This document shows positions 11,401-24,370 of a DNA stretch of 64,000 nucleotides, one piece after another (within the stretch, counting starts at the first letter, position 1; each line of letters starts with the position of its first letter). This DNA is from Cliona cf. orientalis (lineage: Eukaryota; Porifera; Demospongiae; Clionaida; Clionaidae). The DNA is taken from NCBI GenBank assembly GCA_963930775.1, contig OZ005689.1, positions 15,376,923 to 15,440,922 on the forward strand, given 5' to 3'. The translations under genes were made by a program, and so were the position numbers. Below the pieces are notes generated by a model. It did not search any database, was not told the origin of the DNA, and saw nothing but the letters and a program-made list of their open reading frames with translations.

Positions 11401-14400
11401 TGAATTGTATTCGAGTATTAAATCAAGCCCCTGTTATGTGCTTCCCAGCTAGATCAGATTCTCTAGATGTTCTCTAGGATAGTACTTATCAACCATATCA
11501 ATTTTCAAATTGATAGATTTGACAATATTTGCTATGCCTATGAAACAGTAAGTGCCATGACATATCCAATTGGCAGATGTGTGTGGGGGGGGGGGGGGGG
11601 GGGGGGCGTGGAGTGGGGAAGGAAGAAATATTATTCTCTGAATATATATTCAACCACAAATTTACCTCATGCATGCAGCCCATAGCTAAAAGGCCTTCCA
11701 TTAAACATATTATAGATAACTTGGTCGGCCCATGCAGTACCCCTTATAGATATTGTGGTTTTATCCAGCAATAAGTGCATGACAAAAATAAGTAATTGGG
11801 TATAACATGCAGCACATTATTAAATTTATAGGTGGGATTTGGACAAACTTTTCTCTACTTACAGTGATAGCTACCTTTGGATTGCTATTAGATATCATTC
11901 GAGTAAAAAGGGAAAAGCTTTTGGATACCCTATAGCTAGCTAACTATGATGATAGTTATAAAAGCACTCATTATGATTAATTTTGCATGTGTGTACTATG
12001 CTTACCATATCTAATCAGATTTGTAACTGCAAGAAGCGCAGGTGCACTTTCCAATGCATTATGAACATGAGTATACAGAGCTGTTGTTAAAATATTATTA
12101 TCTGATAGTGTGGTAATTAGAAGTATCGCCTCTTCACTGTTCAGATAATGAAATAATATTGAAACCTAAATCAACGCTGTTTCAACATTAAACATAATAT
12201 CTTATTACCTTGATGTTTCATTTAATAACATTTGAACAGCATAAATGCCAGTAGCATAATTCATTCTATTACCAGGATCAGTAATGATGGCCATAACCTA
12301 AAGAGATTAGTATACACAAGCACACTAATTAGATCAGTGAAAAATTGTTTAATGTCACAATCATCGGATAATGTGGCATGATTAGTACACTTAGTTCATG
12401 CACAAACAGTATCCTGCCTATGCATTAGTACCGTGTGCATGACACGGACTATATTTTAAGAAAACGATCGTCTGAAAACTACTTTTCGTTGTATAACATA
12501 GTATAAATATCATAGAGAGTAACTAGAGAGATAATCATAGTATTGATTTTACTCATTACCTCATCAAATTCTTGATTTCTAGCTGACTGATTAAACATCA
12601 GTGTTGCAATAAACTGATTGACACCTATTATTGCTTTTTTAAAAGGCATAATGTAGTGACCAGAAAATTATGAAATACCGGATATACTGATCACAGCTGA
12701 ATCTGATGAAGTTTGTCCTCTGTTATTATAGGCTTGGCATGAATACCTCCCTCTATTGTTAGGCAATGTTTCTGCGATATATAAGAAGGATTTCGTTTCT
12801 CCTGCTATACCCTCTCCATCCTTGTACCACTGATAGGTTGGAGGAGGATATCCCTGAGCAGTACATGAGAGATTAACTGCCGTTGCAATGTTTACGGTGA
12901 TGCTCGATGGCACTTCCACAAGGACTGGTTTCGTTTGTGAAATATTCACCATAATTTCTATGGTTTAATGTGAAACTAATGGTCTATGATTGTTAACAGC
13001 AACCACCTAATTACCTTGGGTACAGTTTTGACCTGTATGCAAGTCTGAGCATATGCATGTGTACCCCTTGTCTAAATCAATACACGTGCCACCATTCTGA
13101 CAGGGATTACTTATTTCACACTCATTGATTTCTGTCACATGATAAATGACTGGCGTAATAATACACACAAATAATATTTAGTATATGTAACACCTTACCA
13201 TGAACGTAGATGTTGATCTGGCTGGAAACTGCATAAAATCCTGGAATATCTGTGCTTACATGGCATGAGTAGGTTCCACTGTCTGATGATGAAACACTGG
13301 ATAACATCAACCTGCTGATTGCAGTTGGCCTCTCAAGGGATTGCAGTGAGTATGTGAATGTAATGTTTGTACGTTGACTATTGATGATAACTGCACCAAC
13401 ATTTTGGTCTCTCTTTATCCACGTTATATTGGGCGAAGGAAAAGTAATTACTTCACAATCCAAAATAGCTGTATCTGATTCATTGTAATTCATGTGCCCC
13501 GTGATCACCACAGTCGGAGCAACTACATCATAAAAATAGCAGCTAAACATCTATAATATTAAAACAAGTATCTTACTCTGAATAGAGAGTGTCGATGAAG
13601 CCTGACTGCTGAGTTGGCCTGTTGTTGCAAGGCATGTATACATCCCATAGTTTGATAATCGTACATCAGTTATTGTCAGAATGCTGTTCCTTTGGGTTGG
13701 GAATGTAACCAAATATCTTGGGTCAAGTGATCCAGCAGCACTGGATAGTTGAAATGTTCGTTTTGAAGTCATATTTGTGAAGGTCCACAGAATGCTTGGG
13801 ATTTCAGATGACCAAACATTGCACTGAAATTGTAAGTTAAGCGTTTCTCCCATCCAAACTACTGTGCTATTAGCTGGTTCTATAAGTGCTGTAATGTTAC
13901 CTGCAGCAGCACATAGTATAAAATGAGTTTACAAGTCTAGTGCTTTGTAGTTTTAAACCTATTGGGCATGGAAAGTAATCCGTACAACAGTCTTGAAATA
14001 CAGGACATAGTGAATCGCAACTGCACGTGGGTGGGTATCCTCGGCATAATCCACTTGTACAACAGCTATTGTAGCCAGCTGCAACACAGCTTCCTGTATT
14101 ATATTATTATGCAAGATGTTATGAAGGTTACATTTACCATAGCCTCCAGGTGTATTCACATAATAACTACTTGACAATAAACGTCTGATGACCAAGATCA
14201 AGCATAGCATAATAATTATTGTTGTTATTATCATGAATTCACACAAATGAGGCTTATATTGCATAATAATTACAACAACATAGTAGTTGTGACATCATTT
14301 TAGTTGGATAGTTAGACTATTATCATGTAATGAAAAGAGCAGTGACATAAATAAAAAGAGTCATACATGTTAGAAGAATTAATATACTTGCTCTATGAAT

Positions 14401-17400
14401 GTACATGTAAAGGGGGGCTTCTTGGTGGCTGCATGCACTGATGGTATAAATACAATGCTATAGATGATAAATGCCAAATGTACTCACCCACCTACATTTA
14501 TATGGGATGATGTCACAACTACATAGTAAGTACTACTAGCTAGTACTAAAATTAATACCGTGTTCCAGAGGAGCAGCGGTTGAAGGTGAAGTTGTTCCTG
14601 TGTTGTCGATCAATTCAATTATAGTTTCAAGTTTAAATGCTAACATACCTGATGAGCAGTTTGTACCATCAGAATCTAACAAAAATCCTTTGTGGCAAGC
14701 ACATGTGTAGCCCCTAGGAACATTTGCACTCAGCAAGCACATGTGACTGCAACCACCATTATTCCCTTGGCAGGGATTGCTACCTATATGAATTGCCAAT
14801 AAGCTTGAGTAGCTTAAATAATGAGTCTATAAAGCCCCATTTACACTAGGCCTTTAAACCAGCTTGGAAGCCAGCTTAGTTAAATCTGGCTTAGTGTAAA
14901 TGCGCTAAACTGCTTTACAAGTCGCCTTCTAAACCGGTTTGTAAACCACGTCTGGGAGGTTGTTCGAAACCGGTTTCAACCCTGTTAAGGATATGTTGCT
15001 ATACAAACAGTCCATGTGTAAGCGCTCTAAGCTGGCTTAAGGCGCTTACATAAGCTGGCTTAAGGTCCTACGTATAAACGCAATAAAGCGCATTCCAAAG
15101 CAGTTTAGTCCAAGCCAACTTGTATGTGTAAACGGAGCGTAAGACTGCCTTGACTATAGGATTATTGGACAGCATTAGTTTTACTCACTACAGTAACTGT
15201 TAATTGTTAGCTTTAATAGCTAGCCCGCTCTATAGTTGGGCTCAACTATTTCTACTGAAATATTACCTGCTGGCTGTCGTTCCTCTGCTATGACTTCTAT
15301 TCCCATAGTATTTCCACATAAGTTATCATAGATGACTTGAACAGTGCCTCCAGTTTTAGGGACAGCATTAATTCCAGTTAAGCGATCAATGAAATATATC
15401 ATTTCTCTGAATACAGTTATACCAAAGGGCTGATAAATGTTAGAATCTGCAATTATTGTCCGGCCTGAACCATCTGTATTGGAACTCTCAATTCTATACT
15501 GGTCTCCATCAATCCAGTAGAGTGTTTGTGTTGACAGATCAAGAGTTATTCCATTGGGCCATACCAAACCAGTGGAGTGAAGCACAATCCTTTCTGTTCC
15601 ATCCATTGATGCTTTTTCAATCTTTGCCACAGTTCCCCAATCACACCAATAGAGCCACCTGATACAAGAAGACGCAATAATATTAGCTATGCACTCTTAT
15701 GAAGTGGACAGAATAATTATTATGTATACCGGTTGATGGGATCAACAACGATGCCCCTTGGATTAGTATCTGCTCCAGTATTGATAAGAATTGTGTAGTG
15801 GCCCAGCAAAAGGTCCAGTACTCCAATTCTGTCATATCCATTGTCTGTCCAGTATAGCTTATCCGCAATCCAATCAACTGCAATGTCATCTGTATGCATG
15901 TTTGTATTATGAGTCTTGTAATTGATATCATGTGATCGTTACTTGGCTAACCAACTACACTTAAATCCCTATCAAGTAACATGAGTGCACTGGTTCCATC
16001 AAGTTCTGATCGCCATAGTTCACTTCTTGTACTCCAGTATAAATAATTCATCCTGCAGTGAATAGCATCATTAGGCTAATACTATTATTATTATAATACA
16101 ACTATTCTAACCTGTAATGAAAATCAATTCCTAATGCAGAATCAAGACCTGATTGGATTGTCTTGGTTCTTGCACCAATGAGACTGAGCCTCTGAATGTA
16201 CAATGAGTTGCTAAATACAAGCTGAGGCCTTGTGTTATCTGTATAAAAGCATAATGCTGAACATAATCATAGTATAATACAGGTTGTTATAATTATTATA
16301 ACATTGCTGTGGGCATGTGTCCATAATGTCGTCACAGCAATCAGCATAAAGATGGCAGTCACTATCACAATAACATGTTCCTGAATCTCCAATACATTGT
16401 TCACCAATGCAACAATGTGAATAACCCACTCTTCTGCAAGAACCTATAGCAGAATGAAATTCATATTAATGTAAGCTTAGAGGTGGTCGATGTTACCAAT
16501 CGTTGTCACTGGAAGTACAGATGTTACTCTGGATCCTACAGGAATATTAATATTTTATAACCGTAAGTACAAACGCAAAACGCACAGACTAGTTTCTCAC
16601 CTTCAATGCATGTTAAGGTGTCATTGCTCATAAACATTCCTTCAGGACAATCACAGGAGTAACCTCTGATATCATTAGCACTCAAAAGGCAAAAATGACT
16701 ACAACCACCATTATCTGTGCCACAAGGATTTACCGCTACCAAAACAAATTAGATATATAAATAACTATCACTTCCTTCCGATTACATGTAATAATATCTA
16801 TACCTTGCGGTTGTCGCTGTATTGAAATCACACGAAGACCATGGGGATATATAAACTCACAAAAGTTGTCGATGCCATATATTGTTGTAGGGGCTTCTTC
16901 TCCAGATTTGTTTACAGAACGCACTCCAAATGTCCAATCAGATAAGTATAGATTATTTGCAAGCAATGATAGTGAAAATGGACGGTCAATACCAATGTTG
17001 GTAATCACTCGCCTATAAGCTCCATTCACAGTAGATGTTTCAATTCTGTGAAATGTTTCGTCACCCCAGTATAGCATTTGGAAGTTGAGGTCTATTGCAA
17101 GAGAGTATGGCCTTGTGATATTAGTATCATGTATTGTTGTTTTGCTTGAACCATCCATTGATGCTTTCCTTATCCTGGCAGCTGTACCCCATTCTGTCCA
17201 GTAGAGCATGCTACGTACATTAAAATGCATAATCTCCAAGATAATTTTAGTGAAATACAATGTCAAGGATTAGCTACACAAACCGTGTTGTTGGGTCCAA
17301 AACAATTTCCCTCGGCTTTGCATCAGTAGTTGTCATCAGCAACATTTTATATAGATGCGAATTAAGGTCGAAAACTCCAATCCACCTCGTTCTGACATCA

Positions 17401-19245
17401 GTCCAATAGATTTTACTGCTTATCCAATCCACAGCTATTCCTTCTGCTCATTATTATTTATTAGGATAGAAATTAAAGTATGCAAATTCTGTGCAAATTG
17501 TATACATGTAGCTTCGTCAGTGTAGGCCATACCATATTATTCAAATAAGCTTTGAATTGTATAAATTAAGAAGCTTTGAAATTTGGTATGACTATAACAA
17601 TTGTAAGCTATACCTTGCCATATTAAACTACCTGGTTGTATCACACTTTGGTTAAATAGCAGAGCTACATTACTCCCATCAAGGTTTGATCTCATGATAG
17701 AATGTCGAATTTTGTCTGTCCAATATAAGTAACCCTGTCTGTAATGACAAAACATTATTACCACCACACACAGGTGAAGCTATAATAATACCAAACCTGA
17801 AGTCAAAATCAACTGCCACAGCAAAACCAAGCCCACTAACCAACGTCTTGACTCTGTTTCCATCAAGACTGAGTTGATGAAGATGAAGTTGGTTAGCTAC
17901 CACGATGTAATCCGATGCTTGCAATTCCCGGGTTTCTATATATTTATGATCAATGCAATAATAATATGTTATATTATTACTAATTTAATTAAATTTAGCT
18001 GACCTCTCTTTGACAATTTTTTAACTGTGTCAACTTTAGTTTTTTCAATGCTTGTCTCAGAACTACCATAATTGTCATTGAGTGTGATATTTATAGGTTG
18101 AGACCAACTGTGAAAGCTGTTGGCTATGAAAACTCTGTCATGTTGCATTGAATTGATTTCACATAGGCAAAATTAATAATCATATAGAATTATACCTCAA
18201 GATAAAATTTGACTGAATTGGCAATTGTATCTTAAAAGATATACTATCACACTGCTCTTTGTTTAATTTAGTCACCAACACTGCATTCTAAATAAATTAA
18301 TTAATATTAATTTTGCCATTAGTACCAAGCTAGAATGAAAGCAAAGGAGTGCAGAACCCTCACCGCTACATGGATGCAAAAATTTGACAAGCAAGTATCA
18401 AGTTAAGGATCTCAGCTATTGCAAACATAATATAATTTATCATAGTACATTGTTTAGCTGGCAAGATGTCATGCTCCAGGAATGATGATCAAGTAATAAA
18501 AACTTCATCTTGGATGTAAAAACAGCACTCCGTGTGTTGGTCTCAGAAATGATACACACTTGAAGGTAGACAGCAAAAATATCCTGAACGGTTCCTTCAT
18601 CAGCAGTATTCAGTAACACTAAATTGTATGTGATAATGGTGATTCAATTAAACATATACAATGTCGTGATCATTGTCACTACAATGTTGAAACCATTAAT
18701 AACTTTGCAACAGTTATTCTTTACTGTCATAGATTTTAACGATATTATTCTTAATCCTACTATTATAATTATGCCCAGTAGCAATTTACTTTTCTGCATG
18801 CGGTTATTAGGTAATGATAATGTAAGGTAATTGCCAGAAAATTTTGGGTCTCCGTGGAGGCTTTCTGAAACTTGTAAATTAGTGTACTATGACCTCAGGG
18901 TTTCATCCACCGTGACCCCTCCTCCCCCATTAGCTGTTAAGATGTAGCCTCGTTCCCAGGCTCTCCCCCTCCTCTTTATTTTATACGCATGATCATATTT
19001 ACGCGATACAATAATTTCGCGTAAATATGATCGCGCATATAAAATAAAGAGTAGGGGGAGAGCCTGGGAACGAGGCAGGTTAAGATGCACTTTATAGAAT
19101 CTGATGTCACTGAGGTATTATGTGATATCATCTAAAGTTTAAGTTACTATTACTGACTGTTTGCACTGCAACGCAAAAACAATATGCTCCCCTCCCCTAC
19201 TACCTCTCTTTCTCTCTCTCTCTTTCTTTTGCAGGGGAGGCGGAA

Positions 19246-19279
<34 letters not shown>

Positions 19280-21353
19280 CTAAAAAAAGTTAAGATCAGT
19301 GGGCCTTGCCCCCCCCCCCCCCCCCCCCCCAAACTGGATGGCTAGAGCTAGACCTACATTATTATTCTGATTGATGTATACTGTATTTCTAGCAACTCAC
19401 CTACTATTATAATAATCAATTCAAGTTTCGTCAAACCAAAATTCTAAATTATGTAATAGCCATGAAGGTGGACCTAATTAGCTAGCTACAAGCTCTGTTT
19501 ATTGAACTGTACTAATTAAATATATGACATTAATTTTGTTATAAAACGTGTGGGTGCCTGACTGCCCCCCCCCCCAAACTGACCTACCCTTAGCTGCCCC
19601 TGTTTTGGGAGGGGGGGGGAAGCTTCTCCCCCCTAATGAAACCCTGCATGTGGAGTATCTGATGCATGTATGCAGCGAATACATTACAAACTATGAGTGC
19701 TACTTTCTCTTACGAGTAGCTACTGCCGGCCAAACTTCACGCGTTCTCTTGGCTGCCCGTGGATAAATAAAGCTAGCCTTGTGCTATATATATAGCATGC
19801 AAGCTGTGTGCCTATCGAGTTCGTCTCCTGTGATTGAAATTTGTCAATGTCGAGAGTCCATCTCTGCGATTGAGGTGCCGGCATCGATGTGGCTTGGACA
19901 GTGTACACACTATATTGACAACTATTTACCATAATATAAGAACCATTAGAATTATGCAGCTATATAGCTATACATATACTGGGGATGTGGACAAATTTTT
20001 ATGATAAAATTAATACAATGTCGTCATGAGCACAGTGAACTTATTATGTTTCACATTTAGTTTTGATATAGGGGTTATAATCATAATATCGATATCCACT
20101 CTCCTATTTGGATAGCTATTAGCTAGCTATAGTGTTCTAACAAAACGTTTTGTTCCATTTCCTCATTCCATTATAATCGGGATTTGGTAGTAATTAACAA
20201 GTGATTCGTTAATTACTACCAAATCCCGATTATAATGGAATGAGAAAATGTTCATACAATTGAAATACTACACAATTTTCATCACTAAAACTCCAACAGA
20301 ATTAATGATCATAGTGTGCATTCCTTCCAGTAAAAAATGGTTGACCGTTCAGTTTGGGATTTTGGTATAAATAATATTATAGCTCTCCTTGTGACATCAA
20401 TAATATTATTATTCATACCATTATTTCCCAAATTTTTTGTTTAGTGATTGACAAATACATGTTATCTTGCACATAATATCATTGAATACTATAATTATAA
20501 TATTGTAGCAATGGTATTAACATTGTTATTGATTATTCAGTTACAGATACTAAATTGTGACCTACTCCAGGAAAATGGACTGCTCAGCGTAAATACTCAT
20601 TTTCCAAAATTAATTATTATGAATACAATCTATATTTTCTGCTTTTTATCTATCAAAAAAGTGAAGGTTTGCTGAAATATAACCATGAGCTTAATTCCTC
20701 TGATTGAGACATGTAATTTAGTACCATAATAAATTAACGATTCTATCTACCTAAATAAATATTTGGTCATAACATAATTTCTGATCGTTTTCCTTCGAAA
20801 CCTGCGCATGCACCATTGTAGCTACTCATAAATAGAGTCATCTATCCATGCCAAATCTCAATATTCATTATATGGTCACCGTTGATTGTTATCACAATGT
20901 TTAATTGTGAACATTAGAGCATAGCAATATACCGGTACTTATAATTGCATACATGCATAATATTGTTATTTTACATAATAGCTATCTTTTATATAGGGCG
21001 AATACTTGTATTAGCCATTGCTATTAAAGTTTTATGTGTCCTTGCATGTACGCAAAATTATTATATAAAAAATACATTTAAGTAATATTCTCTATCATAT
21101 AAGTTTATAACATACCAGTAAATTCTGATATTTGTTGGGCGCTTAAACTGCTATGATTCACTGAGTAGGTTGGCGGTAGTAGCTGTCTTGATCCAGAATC
21201 ACTTGAGACATTACTGATCCCAAATAACCTTGCGATGTTAATCTCATTACAGCTATGGTGAAACTGTGGACAGTAATACACTGCTTCAGCAGCTACGATC
21301 AAACCTAAAATAATGGCTGCATTCATAAGTAAGGATGTTTCCACAAATTTCAA
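7492..21353 (-). CDS. Large adhesion-GPCR-like single-pass receptor (YWTD/EGF/SMB/Ig/HRM/GAIN-GPS)
   Basis: Thirty-four exons (high to low): 21353-21116, 18618-18449, 18287-18196, 18116-18004, 17935-17797, 17738-17632, 17443-17284, 17210-16804, 16735-16601, 16535-16497, 16443-16303, 16238-16112, 16052-15961, 15889-15730, 15658-15267, 14783-14649, 14597-14559, 14093-13959, 13900-13577, 13522-13199, 13131-13015, 12957-12679, 12633-12560, 12297-12209, 12136-12006, 10919-10690, 9685-9545, 9487-9393, 9340-8893, 8822-8774, 8677-8598, 7957-7845, 7785-7744, 7687-7492. Total 5,553 bp, 1,850 codons plus stop; phases close throughout. Order by residue: signal peptide 1-24; unknown 25-204; YWTD propeller 205-475; EGF to 520; SMB 534-580; second propeller 581-837; EGF to 882; SMB 896-940; Ig 941-1048; Ig to 1156; EGF to 1195; Ig to 1288; helical part to 1386; HRM to 1463; GAIN to about 1691; GPS about 1695-1734; one TM helix about 1745-1770; tail to 1850. 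Expected role: cell-surface adhesion or signalling (inference). The GPS lacks the usual HLT/S cleavage triplet. TM2-TM7 of an adhesion GPCR are absent. Confidence 0.85.
8150..8350 (+). repeat. Dispersed repeat family R3, copy 1 (intronic)
   Basis: It contains GGTTGTCACGTTTATGC, GTAGTGCGTGAGTGGAAACA and TTGCAAATGCATGGCTTCC. These match copies at about 32165-32335, about 26880-27090 (partial) and, reversed, about 45740-46035. It lies in the receptor gene's intron between the TM exon and the GPS exon. Confidence 0.7.
8408..8446. repeat. Poly-G tract
   Basis: About 35 nearly uninterrupted G residues inside a receptor-gene intron. A similar tract lies at about 11584-11606 in another intron of the same gene. 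Confidence 0.9.
9890..10495. repeat. Imperfect foldback: two inverted repeat arrays in one intron
   Basis: About 9896-10050 carries repeated CGTGAACCCCTCTCC and GATGTGCGTTTCCCGATG units. About 10300-10490 carries related units in reverse (GGAGAGGGGTGACCATTCACG, AATCGCACATCGGGAAAC). Both lie in the intron between the HRM exon and the first GAIN exon. Confidence 0.6.
14834..15145. mobile_element. MITE-like element, GCCCCATTTACAC family
   Basis: It begins GCCCCATTTACACTAGGC and ends TGTGTAAACGGAGCG. The interior is built of alternating AAACCAGCTT and AAGCTGGCTTA blocks, giving strong self-complementarity. A relative lies at about 34322-34565. It sits in the intron between the second propeller and its EGF exon. 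Confidence 0.65.
18951..19077. mobile_element. Palindromic MITE, CCTCGTTCCCAGGCTCTC family
   Basis: The left arm CCTCGTTCCCAGGCTCTCCC and on to about 19000 is matched by its reverse complement ending GGGAGAGCCTGGGAACGAGG at 19076. The arms are about 55 bp with a few mismatches (ATATTTACGCGA / TCGCGTAAATAT in the centre). A larger relative lies at about 52372-52716. It is inside the second intron of the receptor gene. Confidence 0.85.
19228..19345. repeat. G-run/C-run repeat (GGCGGAAC family)
   Basis: AGGCGGAAC is followed by about 30 G, a short spacer (AAAGTTAAGATCAGTGGGCC), about 20 C and AAACTGG. Relatives are at 5783-5880, 19555-19640 (reversed), 42925-43070 and 51425-51475. Confidence 0.8.
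19720..19935 (-). repeat. R2 repeat, reversed partial copy
   Basis: Read on the minus strand it contains AGGCTAGCTTTATTTATCCA and CCAAGAGAACGCGTGAAGTT, matching the R2 copies at about 4015-4080 and about 44785-44850. Confidence 0.65.
20162..20244. repeat. Perfect 37-bp inverted repeat with 9-nt loop
   Basis: The arm 20162-20198 (beginning CTCATTCCATTATAATCGGG) is exactly complementary to 20208-20244. The 9-base loop is AAGTGATTC. It lies in the second intron of the receptor gene. Confidence 0.95.
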
Positions 21354-21396
21354 TCCTTGAGGCTACTGCATGAGACTGATAAAAAATCCTGTGCAG

Positions 21397-21404
21397 TTTA
21401 TATA
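21397..21404 (-). promoter_or_regulatory. TATA-like box of the receptor gene
   Basis: TATATAAA on the minus strand, 44-51 bases upstream of the start codon at 21353. The spacing suits a very short 5' leader. Promoter function is inferred. Confidence 0.4.
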
Positions 21405-21409
21405 CTAAT

Positions 21410-22340
21410 TAGCTATAATATAATATAATTATTATTATAGTAGCCTGAACCATGTTATGAGTACTATATATAAATACACATGTCAAACCAAGTCCCAAAA
21501 CATACACAATCTATATATCCATCAGTAAACACACACGTCCCAAAGAATAGGACGACGTAAGACTCTGAACATGTATGTGTACATATTACACTCTTAGCTA
21601 TAATTTGTATAATAACTATAATAATATGAGGTCAATAATGCTGTTTTGTTAGTCTAGCTACAAGAATGGTTCATTGCTAACCATCGGTGCATGCATTGTG
21701 CGAGGGTTATATACCGGTCCTTCTTTATGTAGCTAAGCTTCCATGTGATTACATAACGTGTAAAGTATTCTAATAGTGTACAAGGCAATAATTGAAGGAT
21801 GAAATAGGGATGGCAGTGACAAAAAGAATAAGCACACAAACAAGATTTGTAGGGCTATAGATAACTTATCATATTATCATCCACTCTACATCCTGGGTAT
21901 GTGACAATGATGGGAATGGTGGAGCTATGTAGTGGAGTACTAGACTGGATTAATGTACATTTCCCTGGCCCGATATGACCCTAAAGTCAATCAGCTCCCT
22001 CAAGACCAAGGTTGGAAGGCTTCAAGCAGCTACCATATTATATGGATATAATGTGGATGATTGTATCTCTCTATTATACCTTGGCCAGGCGTATTAAGTC
22101 ACAATGCATTTTTACTGGTAAATATTTGTGGTCTAATAATAATAATATTATTATGATGATGACATTGTAATGCCATAAAAAATACTGTTCAATGTTCAGT
22201 CAATCCCAGCATTATACTAGAATGTTTGTAGAATAGCTAAGAGCACAATTTTATATGCATTGGCATTATCAATTAAATTTTTGCCTATGGTGATACATTG
22301 TACCGTAGTGTCTCAGGCAAGCTATAATATTATTATAATA
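21410..22340. other. Intergenic AT-rich DNA upstream of the receptor gene
   Basis: No exon was recognised. A partial R1 repeat copy (GGGATGGCAGTGACAAAAAG ... CAAACAAGATTTGTAGGG) lies at about 21790-21860. The rest is AT-rich. Confidence 0.5.
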
Positions 22341-22345
22341 ACTCC

Positions 22346-22491
22346 CGGGTAAGCGCCCATGTACCGCATTTCAAGGGGTCACTGAAGCAGCCTCTATAGC
22401 GTAAGGAATTTTGATCCTGGGTAGCTAAGTGCCCATGTGTGCCAAAAGTGCTAGTTATGTTTTAAATTTAGTATCCATGGGTGCTTACCCG
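22346..22491. mobile_element. Short MITE with 16-bp terminal inverted repeats
   Basis: It starts CGGGTAAGCGCCCATG and ends CATGGGTGCTTACCCG (15 of 16 complementary). The length is about 146 bp and no ORF is visible. Confidence 0.75.
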
Positions 22492-23323
22492 TAACACTAC
22501 AGTAATTTAACGCTAGCCCACCAGATGTACTCATTACTAATAGCGTCAGGGCCACGGTCACCGTGCTGGTAGGGGCCAAATTGTATTATGTTATGGCTGT
22601 CATTGGTGACGAGGATTGTAAAGCTCAATTCCTGGTGGTCACGAATCATCGGCAAAACCTTTTTTAATAATAAATAATACCACATTGGGTAGAGAGTCAG
22701 TTTAATAGTAATATCAATACGCGCATAATATTATTATTATTATGAAAAAAGGAAGCACACAAACACACTATTAACCGCCTGCTAATCTAGGAATATCGAA
22801 GACATAATAATTATTATAACAGAAGAATCATTAATTTTACTTCATACACTCCAATGGTACTTAAAAAAAAACACATGTCAAACAGTCGTGGTATGCAAAT
22901 GCCGTCATACACGTTATCATTATGGTAGAGTTTACCTCAATGCTAACCATAACATGTGGCAAGAGGGTTAATACATCAAAGAGAACTGTGATGTTTACTT
23001 CCAAGAAGTGGTCGTGTTATGATCATGTGCTCATCATTATTCATATCAAATACTTAGTACACGATATGTGACCTCCATTTACAGTAAATGTTGGGAGATT
23101 CTTCTGATCACTACCACCAGCAGAGATGATAATCTACAAGCTATCACAAACATTTGTCGTTTCATCATCAGCAGCAAAAGTATTGAAGGAAAGAGGTGCA
23201 TCACTAAAGGTTGTGTTGACAGGATGGTGTGTGCTCTCTCCTCTTGTGTTTGTGAAGTCAGTAACATAGTATATATTTGATAGTATTTCTAATCAGCTGA
23301 TTACCATAATTATAACATTGGTA

Positions 23324-23409
23324 GCCTCATCCCCAGGTCCAGTTACCCTCACGTTCAAAGAATATGCCATTTAATTTTAAAGCTGATGGAGTGAACCTGG
23401 GGATGAAGC
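23324..23409. mobile_element. 86-bp MITE, GCCTCATCCCCAGG ends
   Basis: The left end GCCTCATCCCCAGG and the right end CCTGGGGATGAAGC are inverted copies with one mismatch. It resembles the CCTCGTTCCCAGG family at 18951 and 52372. Confidence 0.7.
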
Positions 23410-24370
23410 ATCACAACCAGCTAATTGCAGATGCACTTTAGTGACACAAACTTGATTATGAATAGCTGCCATGTCCTATTATACTTACTAAGTGCTAGAG
23501 CAAATAGCTATCAGTACTAGTCTGCTTCAAAGACACAACTTAGAGGAAATAGATTTTCATCATTGCGGTGTAGCTAGCAAGATGGCGTAATACTGCATGG
23601 TCCAGTGATTTTTGGTGACCTGCTTTAGACTGTTTGCAAACCACATTGATAGCAGCTGTACTACACTGGGTTTCCAAGTCACCCATGGATAACTAATAAA
23701 TAAAATCGCTATCATAATGCACACCAGTGGTGTCGCCAGGGGGGTGCATGTGGGTTCATTTGCACCCAATCCATGCACCTATGCACCCATTCCATAAATT
23801 ATGCATGTGTAGTTTTATTGTTTACCCTATAGCCTGTCACAGCATGCATGTTTCACTACACTGTCACTGCCAGTAATGTAACATGTCATGTATAATAATT
23901 ATATCACTACATATACATTTATATCACTACAGACTGTCTCTATAATATTATATGGAATAGTACCTAAAGTATTAATTAATAGTACATGTATACTATAGTA
24001 GCTACACTTCCGCTAGCTTAATGCATCCACTTGTACGGTTACTTGCAATAACTTGCACCCGTTAAACAATTGCCTAAAGACGCCACTGATGCACCCTTGA
24101 GCCGGTTGACCCAAACGTGACCTCCACCTGCCATGTGCTGGACTGAATGGGGAATCCCCCCCACCCCCCCCCCCCCCCCCCCAGAGTGCGAACTCATCAA
24201 AGAAAGCAAACTGAGAGAATCACCATAATATATAATATATCATTGATAGTCCGTGATCTCTTTTACGCTAGGTTCTAATTCTGGGTCCCAATACCTTAAT
24301 TGTCATGCAAGCTAAACATTAAATTTTTTAAGCAATGTTTATAGTAATCATTGCATCGTAAGTTTCATTA

